Positions 8,845 to 18,654 of a stretch of DNA of 64,000 nucleotides are shown here, in pieces; position 1 is the stretch's first letter; each line of letters starts with the position of its first letter. The DNA is taken from positions 558,001 through 622,000 of the forward strand of contig NZ_AFRZ01000001.1 of NCBI RefSeq assembly GCF_000242915.1, in the 5' to 3' direction. Position numbers and translations under genes: made by a program. The notes below the pieces were generated by a model, which was not told the DNA's origin, did not search any database, and was given only the letters and a program-made list of their open reading frames with translations. The stretch is from Sulfurimonas gotlandica GD1 (GTDB lineage: Bacteria > Campylobacterota > Campylobacteria > Campylobacterales > Sulfurimonadaceae).

Positions 8845-9132
8845 TTATCCTAAAATTTCTAGTTCATCACTATATTTACTATCACAAAACGGCTCATAAC
8901 TTGATTTGTATACTGCGTAGTGTGCAGATGCTTTGTGACCGTCAAGTGCTACTTCATCTCTCCAAGTCTCTACTGCCATAAATTTTCTAGGGTTATTTTC
9001 ATACTGATAGATATCATATAAAATACATCCATCTTCTGCTTTACTCGGGATTACCATTGCAGTTAAAAGCTCTTTCATTTTAGCTTCATCGCCCTCTTTT
9101 GCTATAAATGTTACTCTTTTAGTAATTGTCAT
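8845..9132 (-). CDS. Antibiotic biosynthesis monooxygenase (ABM) domain protein, LsrG-like
   Basis: A single dimeric ferredoxin-like ABM domain of 95 residues. The sequence ILYDIYQYENNPRKFMAVETW followed by HKASAHYAVYK has the spacing of LsrG and YgiN proteins. LsrG isomerises phospho-DPD; YgiN-type relatives act on quinols. Its position directly before lsrK supports the LsrG reading, but identity to LsrG itself looks low. I place the start at the ATG at 9132, which has GGAG nine bases upstream; an in-frame TTG at 9147 is possible but has no such site. It is the first gene of the long minus-strand operon that runs through metK to mqnE. Confidence 0.8.
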   Translation of the reverse strand: MTITKRVTFIAKEGDEAKMKELLTAMVIPSKAEDGCILYDIYQYENNPRKFMAVETWRDEVALDGHKASAHYAVYKSSYEPFCDSKYSDELEILG

Positions 9133-9173
9133 TATCTGTCTCTCCAATTTATGCTTAATATTTAATCTCGAAG

Positions 9174-9205
9174 ATTATATCTAATTTAGACAACTACACT
9201 ATAAT
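9174..9205. promoter_or_regulatory. Divergent promoter region between the salvage operon and glnD
   Basis: The 98 bases between the two divergent genes hold two -10-like TATAAT hexamers back to back. One reads leftwards (9174-9179, seen as attata on the + strand) towards the lsrG-like gene. The other reads rightwards (9200-9205), 25 bases before the glnD start codon. No convincing -35 box is seen for either, as is common for Campylobacterota sigma-70 promoters. No operator palindrome is evident. Confidence 0.45.
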
Positions 9206-9230
9206 TATAAAAACACTTCAGGAATTTAGC

Positions 9231-11741
9231 TTGGACATACTGTTACAAATAGAAGATATTATAGAAAAGAGTGGCTCAGATTTTGAGCTTTCAAAACTTT
9301 TCAAAGCCTATATAAACGAATACAAAGCTTCACTGCCAGAACTTTTTGAGAGTTCACAAGGTAAAGATTTTTTAGTTAAACATACAAAAAAACTAGACTC
9401 TATTATCTCTTTGATGTACAAGACAGTTCTAAGGCGTGTATTTGGCAATTATTTACCTATGAGAAGTTCGATTCCTGTTGCTATTGTAGCACTTGGAAGT
9501 TATGGACGTGAGCAGTTATGTGTCCATAGTGATATAGACCTTCTTATAGTTTACGAAGATGTAGATGGCTTTAATACGCAGCTAATAATAGAAAAGCTTT
9601 TTTATTTAGCTCTAGATTCTGGACTTAAACTCGGACATAGAGTACATGAGACAAATGACCTGTTTAAAGCTTCCGGTGAAGATATAACCATACGAACTTC
9701 ACTCATGGAGTCACGCTTAATAACTGGTTCTCCTTTTACTTGGCATGCAACACAAAAAGAGCTCAATAAAATCAGACTTTACAATCAAAAAGAGTTCATA
9801 CTTGCCAAAATTGATGAAGCCCAAATACGAAGAAAAAAATACCCGACTTCTATGCAGCCAAACATAAAAGAGAGTGTTGGAGGACTTAGGGACACTCAAC
9901 TTCTCTTCTGGATAGCACAAACTATTTATGGCGTAGAGAGTTTAAGAGATATGAGTCAAAAACTTTTCTCTGACGATGAGTATAAAGAGTATAGAGTAGC
10001 ATTAGAGCTTTTATTTCGTGTAAGAAGTGCTCTGCACCTCATAACAAATAAACAAGAAGACAGACTAATCTTAGAGCATATGCCAAAAGTCTCTCAGATG
10101 CTAGGATTTAGAAATGAGCAAAAAATGCTTACAAAAGTTCTTCACGCTCAGTGGCGTATAAGTAACTTCACTCAGATTTTTGTTAAAAAAATGGTCAGAC
10201 CATATATTGCTGATATAAGTTACGTTAAAAAATTTAAAAACAATCGCCTGAGTCGTGGAATCTACCTTTTAGAAGATAGACTTTTTGCATCTTACAATCT
10301 GAAAATTCAGCCTATTAATACTCTTTTAAAACTTTTGATCTCACTGCCTGATAAATTTCACCACTTCGATGCCGGCTTTTTAAACCAAATGACATATACA
10401 AGAATAACGCATCCTCTAAGCAAAGAGACATATATGCTCTTAAAAGAGTTACTAAAAAAAGAGAATATGTACTCATTTTTAAAACTCTTTTACGATGCAG
10501 GAATCCTGCATGAACTATTCTCTAGTTTTAGAAAAGTTCTTCACCTTCCTCAGTTCGATGGTTACCATCACTACCCTGTTGATATTCACTCTATTAAGTG
10601 TATAGAATCATTAGAAAACATTGAAGAACCTTTTATACAAGGACTACACAATGAGCTTAGTGATGATGAGAGGCTTCTTCTTAAAATAGTTGTACTATTT
10701 CATGACACAGGCAAGGGTCGAAAACAAGATCATAGTGAAGTTGGGGCAAAACTTGTAGTTCCCTTTGCCAACAAATTAAACCTTAGTGAAGAGCTTATTG
10801 ATCGAGCAGTAACGCTAATAAAACATCATATACTTATGAGTAGTGTAGCATTTAAAGAGAATATTCATAATGAAAAAACGCTCTATAAATTTATGTCAAA
10901 TATCAGAGACGCCAAGAATTTAAAACTTCTGTATATTTTAACTTATGCTGATATAAAAGGGGTCGGAGGGAATGCATACAACGCTTTTAACGCTAAACTT
11001 TTACATGATTTATACAGCAGTGCTTTAGAAATTTCGCAAAATAGCGGAAGAATCACTGATGCAACTAAAAGAATAACAATAGAAAAACGTGTTAAAAACT
11101 CTGAGGAGTTTAAAGAGTTACCAAAACTTCTTCAATCAAAACTTCTTCGTATAGAATCAAATCTATTCTTTTTCAAACATACTCCACAAGATATTGTCAA
11201 TATTGCAACAAAAGCTAAAGAGACTAAAGAATATGACTTTACTATAGATGCATATAAATCTCTTAGTATTGAAATATATAGAAAAGTTCCACTTAATGTT
11301 GGATATCTACTCGCAGCACTTAGTCACTTAGATGTTGCATCTATGGAGATTTTCACGCTATTTGACGGCATTAAATACTTCAAGATAGAGTTTATTAAAA
11401 ATGTGGACGGAAACGAACTTATTGAAGTTGAAGAGATAGTGAAAAATGCATTTGACATGAGCAGACATGTACAGATGAAAGAAGTACACATTCATAAGAA
11501 AGAGGTAGTAATTGATTGTGAACACTCGTTAACACATGCTGAAGTTAGTATCAATACAAAAAACCAGATAGGACTACTAGCCTATATTATGGAGTGTTTT
11601 GAAGAACTTGGCATTAATATTGTAACAGCCAAGATTCACTCTACAAAACACAAGGTACGAGACAGCTTCTTAATGGAAAAACAAAATGATATATGCAATA
11701 ATGTCGAAAAAATTTATGAACTATTAACAAAAGGCAACTGA
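9231..11741 (+). CDS. glnD: GlnD-type bifunctional uridylyltransferase/uridylyl-removing protein
   Basis: An 836-residue protein with GlnD architecture. The nucleotidyltransferase motif GSYGRE starts at residue 89, with Asp101 and Asp103 of SDIDLLI as metal ligands. An HD hydrolase domain follows with His491-Asp492 in FHDTGKGRKQDHS, and the C-terminus has ACT-like segments, the last around residues 770-830. GlnD adds and removes UMP on PII proteins in response to glutamine. The canonical GGYGRGEL is altered to GSYGREQL, and the length is a little under the usual ~880, so PII specificity is likely but not certain. It starts at TTG. The next gene, glmS, consumes glutamine and begins 2 bases after the stop. 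Confidence 0.85.
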   Translation: MDILLQIEDIIEKSGSDFELSKLFKAYINEYKASLPELFESSQGKDFLVKHTKKLDSIISLMYKTVLRRVFGNYLPMRSSIPVAIVALGSYGREQLCVHSDIDLLIVYEDVDGFNTQLIIEKLFYLALDSGLKLGHRVHETNDLFKASGEDITIRTSLMESRLITGSPFTWHATQKELNKIRLYNQKEFILAKIDEAQIRRKKYPTSMQPNIKESVGGLRDTQLLFWIAQTIYGVESLRDMSQKLFSDDEYKEYRVALELLFRVRSALHLITNKQEDRLILEHMPKVSQMLGFRNEQKMLTKVLHAQWRISNFTQIFVKKMVRPYIADISYVKKFKNNRLSRGIYLLEDRLFASYNLKIQPINTLLKLLISLPDKFHHFDAGFLNQMTYTRITHPLSKETYMLLKELLKKENMYSFLKLFYDAGILHELFSSFRKVLHLPQFDGYHHYPVDIHSIKCIESLENIEEPFIQGLHNELSDDERLLLKIVVLFHDTGKGRKQDHSEVGAKLVVPFANKLNLSEELIDRAVTLIKHHILMSSVAFKENIHNEKTLYKFMSNIRDAKNLKLLYILTYADIKGVGGNAYNAFNAKLLHDLYSSALEISQNSGRITDATKRITIEKRVKNSEEFKELPKLLQSKLLRIESNLFFFKHTPQDIVNIATKAKETKEYDFTIDAYKSLSIEIYRKVPLNVGYLLAALSHLDVASMEIFTLFDGIKYFKIEFIKNVDGNELIEVEEIVKNAFDMSRHVQMKEVHIHKKEVVIDCEHSLTHAEVSINTKNQIGLLAYIMECFEELGINIVTAKIHSTKHKVRDSFLMEKQNDICNNVEKIYELLTKGN

Positions 11742-11742
11742 T

Positions 11743-13557
11743 ATGTGTGGAATTGTTGGATATCTAGGCGAAAAAAATACTAAAGAAATTTTACTCGAAG
11801 GTCTTAAGGAGCTAGAGTATAGGGGTTATGACTCAGCAGGTATCGCAGTTCTACAAAATGGAGAGTTTTCAAACTATAAAGCTATAGGAAAACTTGTAAA
11901 TCTAGAAGAAAAGACAAAAGACTTCGTAACTAGCGGCTTTGCTGTAGGCATTGGTCATACTCGCTGGGCTACACATGGAAAACCTACAGAGCTAAATGCA
12001 CATCCACACTTAGGTGAAAGTTCTTATGTTGTTCATAACGGAATCATAGAAAACTATGCTTTGTTAAAAAAAGAACTAATGGCTGATGGAGTTACATTCC
12101 TAAGTCAAACAGATACTGAAGTAATAGTTCACCAGTTTGAAAAAAACCTAAAAATAGAAAAAAGTGCTTTTGAGGCATTTGCTAAAACTATCAGTGAACT
12201 AAATGGTGCTTATGCTATTTTGCTTACTACAAAATCCCAACCAAAGACTATATTTTTTGCAAAACACGGCTCACCAATGCTCGTCGGTGTAAATAGTGAC
12301 AATGAAAAATTCTTTGCATCTTCAGATACTCCATTAATAGGTCATGCGACAGATGTAAACTACTTTGAAGATGGTGATTACGGGTTTGTAAGCTCTGATG
12401 AAATTGCTATATTCGACAAGAATAACACTAAAAAAGAAGCAAAATATTCTAAACTCTCTCAAAATAAACTATCAGCTCAAAAAGAGGGCTACCGCTTTTT
12501 TATGGAAAAAGAGATTTATGAACAGAGTGATGTAATAGCTGATACGCTTATGGGAAGACTAAGTGACAGTGAAATAATCTTTGATGAGTTGGATAAAGAA
12601 TTATTCAATGGGATTAATGAGATAAAACTTTGTGCTTGTGGAACTTCTTATCACTCAGCTCTAAGTGCCTCATATCTATTTGAGAGATACTCTAAAATCA
12701 AAACTTCTGTTGAGATTGCAAGTGAGTTTAGATATAGAGAACCAATAATGACACAAGACACTCTTTTTGTAGTTATTTCACAAAGTGGAGAGACAGCTGA
12801 CACTTTAGAGACACTAAAGATGGCTAAGAATGCTGGACTAAAAACATTAGTTATATGTAATGTTGACAATTCCTCTATGGTTAGACTAGCAGATGCGACA
12901 ATACTAACACGTGCAGGAATAGAAAAAGGTGTAGCATCTACAAAGGCTTTTGCAACTCAGGTTACAGTCTTTTGGATGCTTACTCTTTACATTGCGAAAT
13001 TACGTAATTCTTTAAAAGAAGAAGAGATTATTAGACAGATTTCACTACTTCGGGAAGTTCCTGCATCTGTAAAGGTAACAGATCAGATGCATGAAAAACT
13101 AAAGAGACTTTCAAAAAGGTATCTTCATGGGCATGGCTTCTTTTTTATTGGTAGAGATATCTTTTTCCCACTAGCATTAGAAGGGGCACTAAAACTAAAA
13201 GAAATTTCTTATCTGCATGCTGAAGGTTATCCAAGTGGAGAGATGAAACATGGGCCTATTGCTCTTGCTGATCCTGAACTTTTTACTATTGCCCTGCTTC
13301 CAGAGCACTTACACTATGAAAAATCAAAGAGTAATGTTGAGGAGTTAAGTGCTAGAGATTCCACAATATGTGCTATTAGTTCCATTGAATTCGATAAGGC
13401 TGATGACTTTATTCAAATATCAAAATGTAAAGACTATATGCTTGAATTTTTTGAGATGATGATTGTTGTTCAACTACTCTCATTAGAGATTTCCGTGAGA
13501 CTTGGAAATGATGTAGATATGCCAAGAAATTTAGCAAAAAGCGTGACAGTTGAATAG
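11743..13557 (+). CDS. glmS: Glutamine--fructose-6-phosphate aminotransferase
   Basis: A 604-residue GlmS of normal length. MCGIVGYLG gives the N-terminal nucleophile Cys2 of the glutaminase domain. The hinge is followed by two SIS (sugar isomerase) domains with SQSGETADTLE and GRDIFFPLALEGALKLKEISY. The C-terminus NLAKSVTVE is the conserved GlmS tail. It forms glucosamine-6-phosphate from fructose-6-phosphate and glutamine, the first step towards UDP-GlcNAc for peptidoglycan and LPS. It starts 2 bases after glnD, so glutamine sensing and a glutamine-consuming step are co-transcribed. Confidence 0.97.
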   Translation: MCGIVGYLGEKNTKEILLEGLKELEYRGYDSAGIAVLQNGEFSNYKAIGKLVNLEEKTKDFVTSGFAVGIGHTRWATHGKPTELNAHPHLGESSYVVHNGIIENYALLKKELMADGVTFLSQTDTEVIVHQFEKNLKIEKSAFEAFAKTISELNGAYAILLTTKSQPKTIFFAKHGSPMLVGVNSDNEKFFASSDTPLIGHATDVNYFEDGDYGFVSSDEIAIFDKNNTKKEAKYSKLSQNKLSAQKEGYRFFMEKEIYEQSDVIADTLMGRLSDSEIIFDELDKELFNGINEIKLCACGTSYHSALSASYLFERYSKIKTSVEIASEFRYREPIMTQDTLFVVISQSGETADTLETLKMAKNAGLKTLVICNVDNSSMVRLADATILTRAGIEKGVASTKAFATQVTVFWMLTLYIAKLRNSLKEEEIIRQISLLREVPASVKVTDQMHEKLKRLSKRYLHGHGFFFIGRDIFFPLALEGALKLKEISYLHAEGYPSGEMKHGPIALADPELFTIALLPEHLHYEKSKSNVEELSARDSTICAISSIEFDKADDFIQISKCKDYMLEFFEMMIVVQLLSLEISVRLGNDVDMPRNLAKSVTVE

Positions 13558-13574
13558 TGTTACGCAATACTATT
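13553..13574 (+). terminator. Hairpin at the end of glmS
   Basis: AATAGTGTT and AATACTATT form a 9-position stem with one mismatch around an ACGC loop, beginning in the last glmS codon and stop. It is followed by an AT-rich stretch but no clean T-run, so termination is likely but unproven. Confidence 0.4.
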
Positions 13575-13680
13575 TAACATAATTATACAAAATTATTATC
13601 TTTCTAATACTTTCATTCTAAATTTATTTTTTATTAGATACTATCTACGATCTAATTTAATTTAACAAAAGTGAATCCGT

Positions 13681-15534
13681 ATGAGAACAAAAGCAAAACT
13701 CCTCTTTATTGTAGCCATAATGCTCCTTGGTTTAACAACTGCAACAATAATAAATATATCATTAAACTTTAGAGACTATAGTATTAAAAGCGCTATAGAC
13801 AAATCTAAAATGACAGCGACTATTGTTAAAGATGGCTTAACAGCTCACATGGTTAATGGAATCATGGATAAAAGAGAGTACTTTTTAAATCAAATCTCAG
13901 CAAATAATGAAGCAGTAAAATCTTTATGGCTTGTTAGAAGTGAAAATGTTATAAGCCAATACGGTCAAGGCTTGAATGATGAAACAGTAAGAGATGAAAT
14001 TGACAAGAAAGTTCTAGAGACTGGTCAGACAGTAAGAGAAATTATTGAAAACTCAAATGATATTACACTGAGAGTTACCATACCTTATAAAGCAACTGTT
14101 AATGGCGGAAATACAAACTGTTTGACTTGTCATAACGTACAAAGAGGTGATACACTCGGTGCTATAAGTATGGAGTTTGATATTAGCGATATGAGAACTA
14201 GCGGAATGCTTACAATACTAAAAATACTTGGAATTAATATGCTATTTTTAGTAATTGTTCTTTTCCTATTAAACCACTATGTAACTCCATACATGAAACT
14301 TTTCACATGTATGCAAGATGGAATCAAAAAAGCATATAGCGGAGATTTTACTCATAAATTTGAAACAACTGTAAGCGGTGATGGCAAAAATATTGTAGAG
14401 CAGATGAATACACTATTTACAAAGATGCAAGAAACCTTTGGAGATATAAAATATAATCTAGCTACATTTATACCTCAAGGATGTGTCTCATCTGCAGATC
14501 CGCTACATGAAGCAAAAACTATTATCAATGAACTATCTGATGTCTATAAATTTAAAAAGACTATAGAGCTAGATGCTTCAAAAGCTGAAGTTTATACGAG
14601 AATTATCGATATATTAATACTAAAATATAATCTGAAAAAATTTGCATTATACGAAGTAAATAATGTAACTCATGAGAGAACACTATTTTTCAGTACTGGC
14701 AAAGATGCGCTTATCTGCCAAGAAAAAGTCAACAAAGATGCTTCAGAGTGTAGAGCATACAGAACTAAAAGTGTTACTATCTCTACTGAGTTTCCAAACT
14801 TATGCCAAGTATGTTTATCAGAAAAACAAAACTATATATGTATACCATTTACAATAAATAATGATGTTTCACTATCTATCTCTATTACCGGAGACTCTCC
14901 AGCTGAGATTGAAGAGATTACATCATATATTACAAGTATTAAGCACTATTTTGAGGCAGCCAAACCTGTTATAGAGAGCCAAATTCTAATGGAAAAACTA
15001 AAAGACACTTCACTTAGAGATGGAATGACTGGTCTTTATAATAGAAGATTTTTAGAAGAAGTAATAGATAAAATCATGCATCAAGCTACTAGATCAAAAG
15101 AGACTTACTCTGTACTGATGCTAGATGTTGACTTCTTTAAAATGGTAAATGATACTTACGGACACGACGTTGGCGATAGAGTAATCGTAGAGATTGGTAA
15201 AGTTCTAAAAGATAATATTCGTGACGCAGACCTGGCTATAAGATATGGTGGCGAAGAGTTTGTGGTAATGCTGCACAATGCAAGCGATGAAGGAACTCAA
15301 GAAGTTGCAAGTAAAATTCACTCTGCATTTGCTGCACTATCTTTTGATGTCGGAACTGGCGAAATGATGAAGAAGACTATGAGTATAGGTATCTCAAAAT
15401 TTCCTAAAGATGGAGACACTATATGGAAGTGTATTAAGTTTGCAGATACTGCTCTATATGTTGCTAAAACAACTGGTAGAAATAAAATCGTACACTATGA
15501 GAAAGAGATGGGCGAAAGCGGTGAGCTAAGATAA
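13681..15534 (+). CDS. Membrane diguanylate cyclase with periplasmic CxxCH sensor domain
   Basis: A 617-residue sensor. TM1 is near residues 7-28. A periplasmic domain (about 30-175) of DUF3365/Tll0287 type carries a single c-haem motif, Cys147-x-x-Cys150-His151. TM2 is around 180-205, followed by a HAMP-like linker and a cytosolic region with several Cys (including CQVC and CLSEK segments). The GGDEF domain begins near 470, with GGEEF at 523-527. GGEEF is compatible with active c-di-GMP synthesis. I infer that the haem lets it sense redox state, oxygen or NO in the periplasm. The gene stands alone, flanked by the glmS terminator and a palindromic intergenic element. Confidence 0.88.
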   Translation: MRTKAKLLFIVAIMLLGLTTATIINISLNFRDYSIKSAIDKSKMTATIVKDGLTAHMVNGIMDKREYFLNQISANNEAVKSLWLVRSENVISQYGQGLNDETVRDEIDKKVLETGQTVREIIENSNDITLRVTIPYKATVNGGNTNCLTCHNVQRGDTLGAISMEFDISDMRTSGMLTILKILGINMLFLVIVLFLLNHYVTPYMKLFTCMQDGIKKAYSGDFTHKFETTVSGDGKNIVEQMNTLFTKMQETFGDIKYNLATFIPQGCVSSADPLHEAKTIINELSDVYKFKKTIELDASKAEVYTRIIDILILKYNLKKFALYEVNNVTHERTLFFSTGKDALICQEKVNKDASECRAYRTKSVTISTEFPNLCQVCLSEKQNYICIPFTINNDVSLSISITGDSPAEIEEITSYITSIKHYFEAAKPVIESQILMEKLKDTSLRDGMTGLYNRRFLEEVIDKIMHQATRSKETYSVLMLDVDFFKMVNDTYGHDVGDRVIVEIGKVLKDNIRDADLAIRYGGEEFVVMLHNASDEGTQEVASKIHSAFAALSFDVGTGEMMKKTMSIGISKFPKDGDTIWKCIKFADTALYVAKTTGRNKIVHYEKEMGESGELR

Positions 15535-15547
15535 CCTTTCTCTCTCT

Positions 15548-15844
15548 ACTTTTTGTGAGCAAAAAGTAAACAAAAACTCTTGCAACGGCTTCGAGCCTCA
15601 CTTTGTGAGGTTCCCAAAAAAAAGAAAATTAATCCCTAAAAATCCAAAACTCACTTCGTTCAAACAGTTGGATTTTCTTAACGGCATTTATTTTCTTTTT
15701 TTTGGCTCTGCAGATATTGCAACTATAATATTAACTTCTACATAATGTAAGTTCAAAAAATTTAAAGAGTAATGTAATTGCTAGGCAGTGATGAGGAAGC
15801 ATACTTGTAGTATGTGACGAAGAACTAACGACGCAAGTGCGTCG
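15548..15844. repeat. Palindrome-rich intergenic element (only gene-free stretch above 300 bases)
   Basis: The 341 bases between the diguanylate cyclase and mrp code for nothing I can support but contain several hairpins. An 8-bp stem ACTTTTTG/CAAAAAGT lies at 15548-15567. CCTCAC/GTGAGG lies near 15596-15610. A 16-bp perfect inverted repeat CCAAAAAAAAGAAAAT pairs across about 70 bases (15614 to 15704) and encloses AAAATCCAA/TTGGATTTT. Downstream, GCATAC/GTATGT (15799-15815) and CGACGC/GCGTCG (15829-15844) follow. It may act as a bidirectional terminator for the convergent genes, but the density of hairpins suggests a non-coding repeat element. Confidence 0.55.
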
Positions 15845-15875
15845 CTATTTGAAATTTTGCGAAGAAAAACTTACT

Positions 15876-16982
15876 CTACATAGAGCAAGCTGATACCCCT
15901 GGAGGTGTTGTTGGTTGTACTGACTCATTACTTGCCCCACCAGCTGCATTAACAGACTCGATAGTAGCCCAAATAGATTCAGCAGCTGCCATATATCTTT
16001 TTGCACTCTCAGAAGTTGGATTAACAAAAGTAATTGGTTTACCTTCATCTCCGCCAGTTCTGATACTTGGCTCGATTGGAATCTCAGCAATAATCTTAGT
16101 ATCAAACTCCTTAGCCATTGGACCAGAAGTTCCTTTACCGAAGATATCATACTCAACACCAGTATCTGGTGCAATAAATCCACTCATGTTTTCAACAATA
16201 CCAGCGATTGGAATGTTTAGTTTTCTAAACATATCCAATGAACGACGAGAGTCATCAATAGAAACTGCTTGAGGAGTTGTAACTACTAATCCTGCAGTTA
16301 CTGGTACACTTTGAGCTAAAGTAAGCTGAGCATCACCAGTTCCAGGAGGCATATCGATAACTAAAACATCTAACTCAGACCATAAGATATCTCTTAAGAA
16401 CTGCTCAATAGCTTTCATTATCATAGCACCACGCCACATAAGTGACTGACCTTCTTCCATCAGTGAACCCATAGACATCATCTCAATACCATAAGCTTTA
16501 ATAGGAAGAACTTTGTTTCCGTTAACTTCTGGCTTAACATCTGATACACCCATCATACGAGGAATATTTGGACCATAGATATCAGCATCTAATAGACCTA
16601 CTTTTTTACCTTGTGCTGCAAGAGCAATTGCAATATTTACAGATGTAGTTGATTTACCAACCCCACCCTTGCCAGAACTTACCATTAAAAAGTTTTTAAC
16701 TTGCGGAGCAATGTTCTTACTCTTTGGTTTAGGAGCTTCAGGCATTTTTGGGGCATTGATATTACACTTAACATTTGATGCACCTACAGCTTTAAGCTCT
16801 GCAGTTGCATCATCAATAATCTGTTGTGCTACTTCTGGAGCACTTGAAGTAATCTCTACATTAAAACTTACATCATTTCCATTAACTTCTATACTATTAA
16901 CAAAACCAAAAGTTACAATATCCTTAGTAAAACCAGGATACATAACTTTTGATAGTGCTGAATTTACAATTTCATTAGTCAT
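15876..16982 (-). CDS. mrp: Mrp/NBP35-type Fe-S cluster carrier ATPase
   Basis: A 368-residue P-loop protein. An N-terminal DUF59/MIP18-like domain (1-85) is followed by a Pro/Lys-rich linker. The deviant Walker A loop SGKGGVGKST lies at 103-112, and MPPGTGDAQLTL marks the nucleotide-binding core. ApbC/Mrp proteins assemble and transfer [4Fe-4S] clusters in the cytosol. The CXXC pair often found in Mrp proteins is not obvious; the C-terminus ends GVSACSM with one Cys. It lies downstream of thiC, a [4Fe-4S] radical-SAM-like enzyme, separated from it by a strong hairpin. Confidence 0.92.
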   Translation of the reverse strand: MTNEIVNSALSKVMYPGFTKDIVTFGFVNSIEVNGNDVSFNVEITSSAPEVAQQIIDDATAELKAVGASNVKCNINAPKMPEAPKPKSKNIAPQVKNFLMVSSGKGGVGKSTTSVNIAIALAAQGKKVGLLDADIYGPNIPRMMGVSDVKPEVNGNKVLPIKAYGIEMMSMGSLMEEGQSLMWRGAMIMKAIEQFLRDILWSELDVLVIDMPPGTGDAQLTLAQSVPVTAGLVVTTPQAVSIDDSRRSLDMFRKLNIPIAGIVENMSGFIAPDTGVEYDIFGKGTSGPMAKEFDTKIIAEIPIEPSIRTGGDEGKPITFVNPTSESAKRYMAAAESIWATIESVNAAGGASNESVQPTTPPGVSACSM

Positions 16983-17020
16983 TAATTTATTCCTTCATAT
17001 TTATTATTTTGACACTCTAC

Positions 17021-17051
17021 CATAAACAAGACAATTTTTGTCTTGTTTATG
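17021..17051 (-). terminator. Hairpin between thiC and mrp
   Basis: CATAAACAAGACAA pairs perfectly with TTGTCTTGTTTATG (14-bp stem, TTT loop), 13 bases after the thiC stop. There is no T-run on the minus strand, so it may be an attenuating or RNA-stabilising hairpin rather than a full rho-independent terminator. Confidence 0.55.
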
Positions 17052-17063
17052 TCAATTTATTTT

Positions 17064-18470
<1,407 letters not shown>

Positions 18471-18654
18471 CTAATATTTAAAAAATATATATAGTTAGTA
18501 TGTGGAAATATAATCAAATAAAGTTAAAGTAGCATTAAGGGCTTCAATAAATAAGTATTTCAAAGATAATATATCCCAGATATTGCAAAAACAAGAGAAA
18601 AAAAAGCTTTTTGAGTGTATAATTTCGTAACACTTTTCAAACACAGGAGTATAT

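Noticed and set aside
15845-16183. 112-codon minus-strand open frame
   Set aside because: It overlaps mrp in another frame; the Leu/Gln-rich composition is the frame-shifted image of the Mrp C-terminal half.
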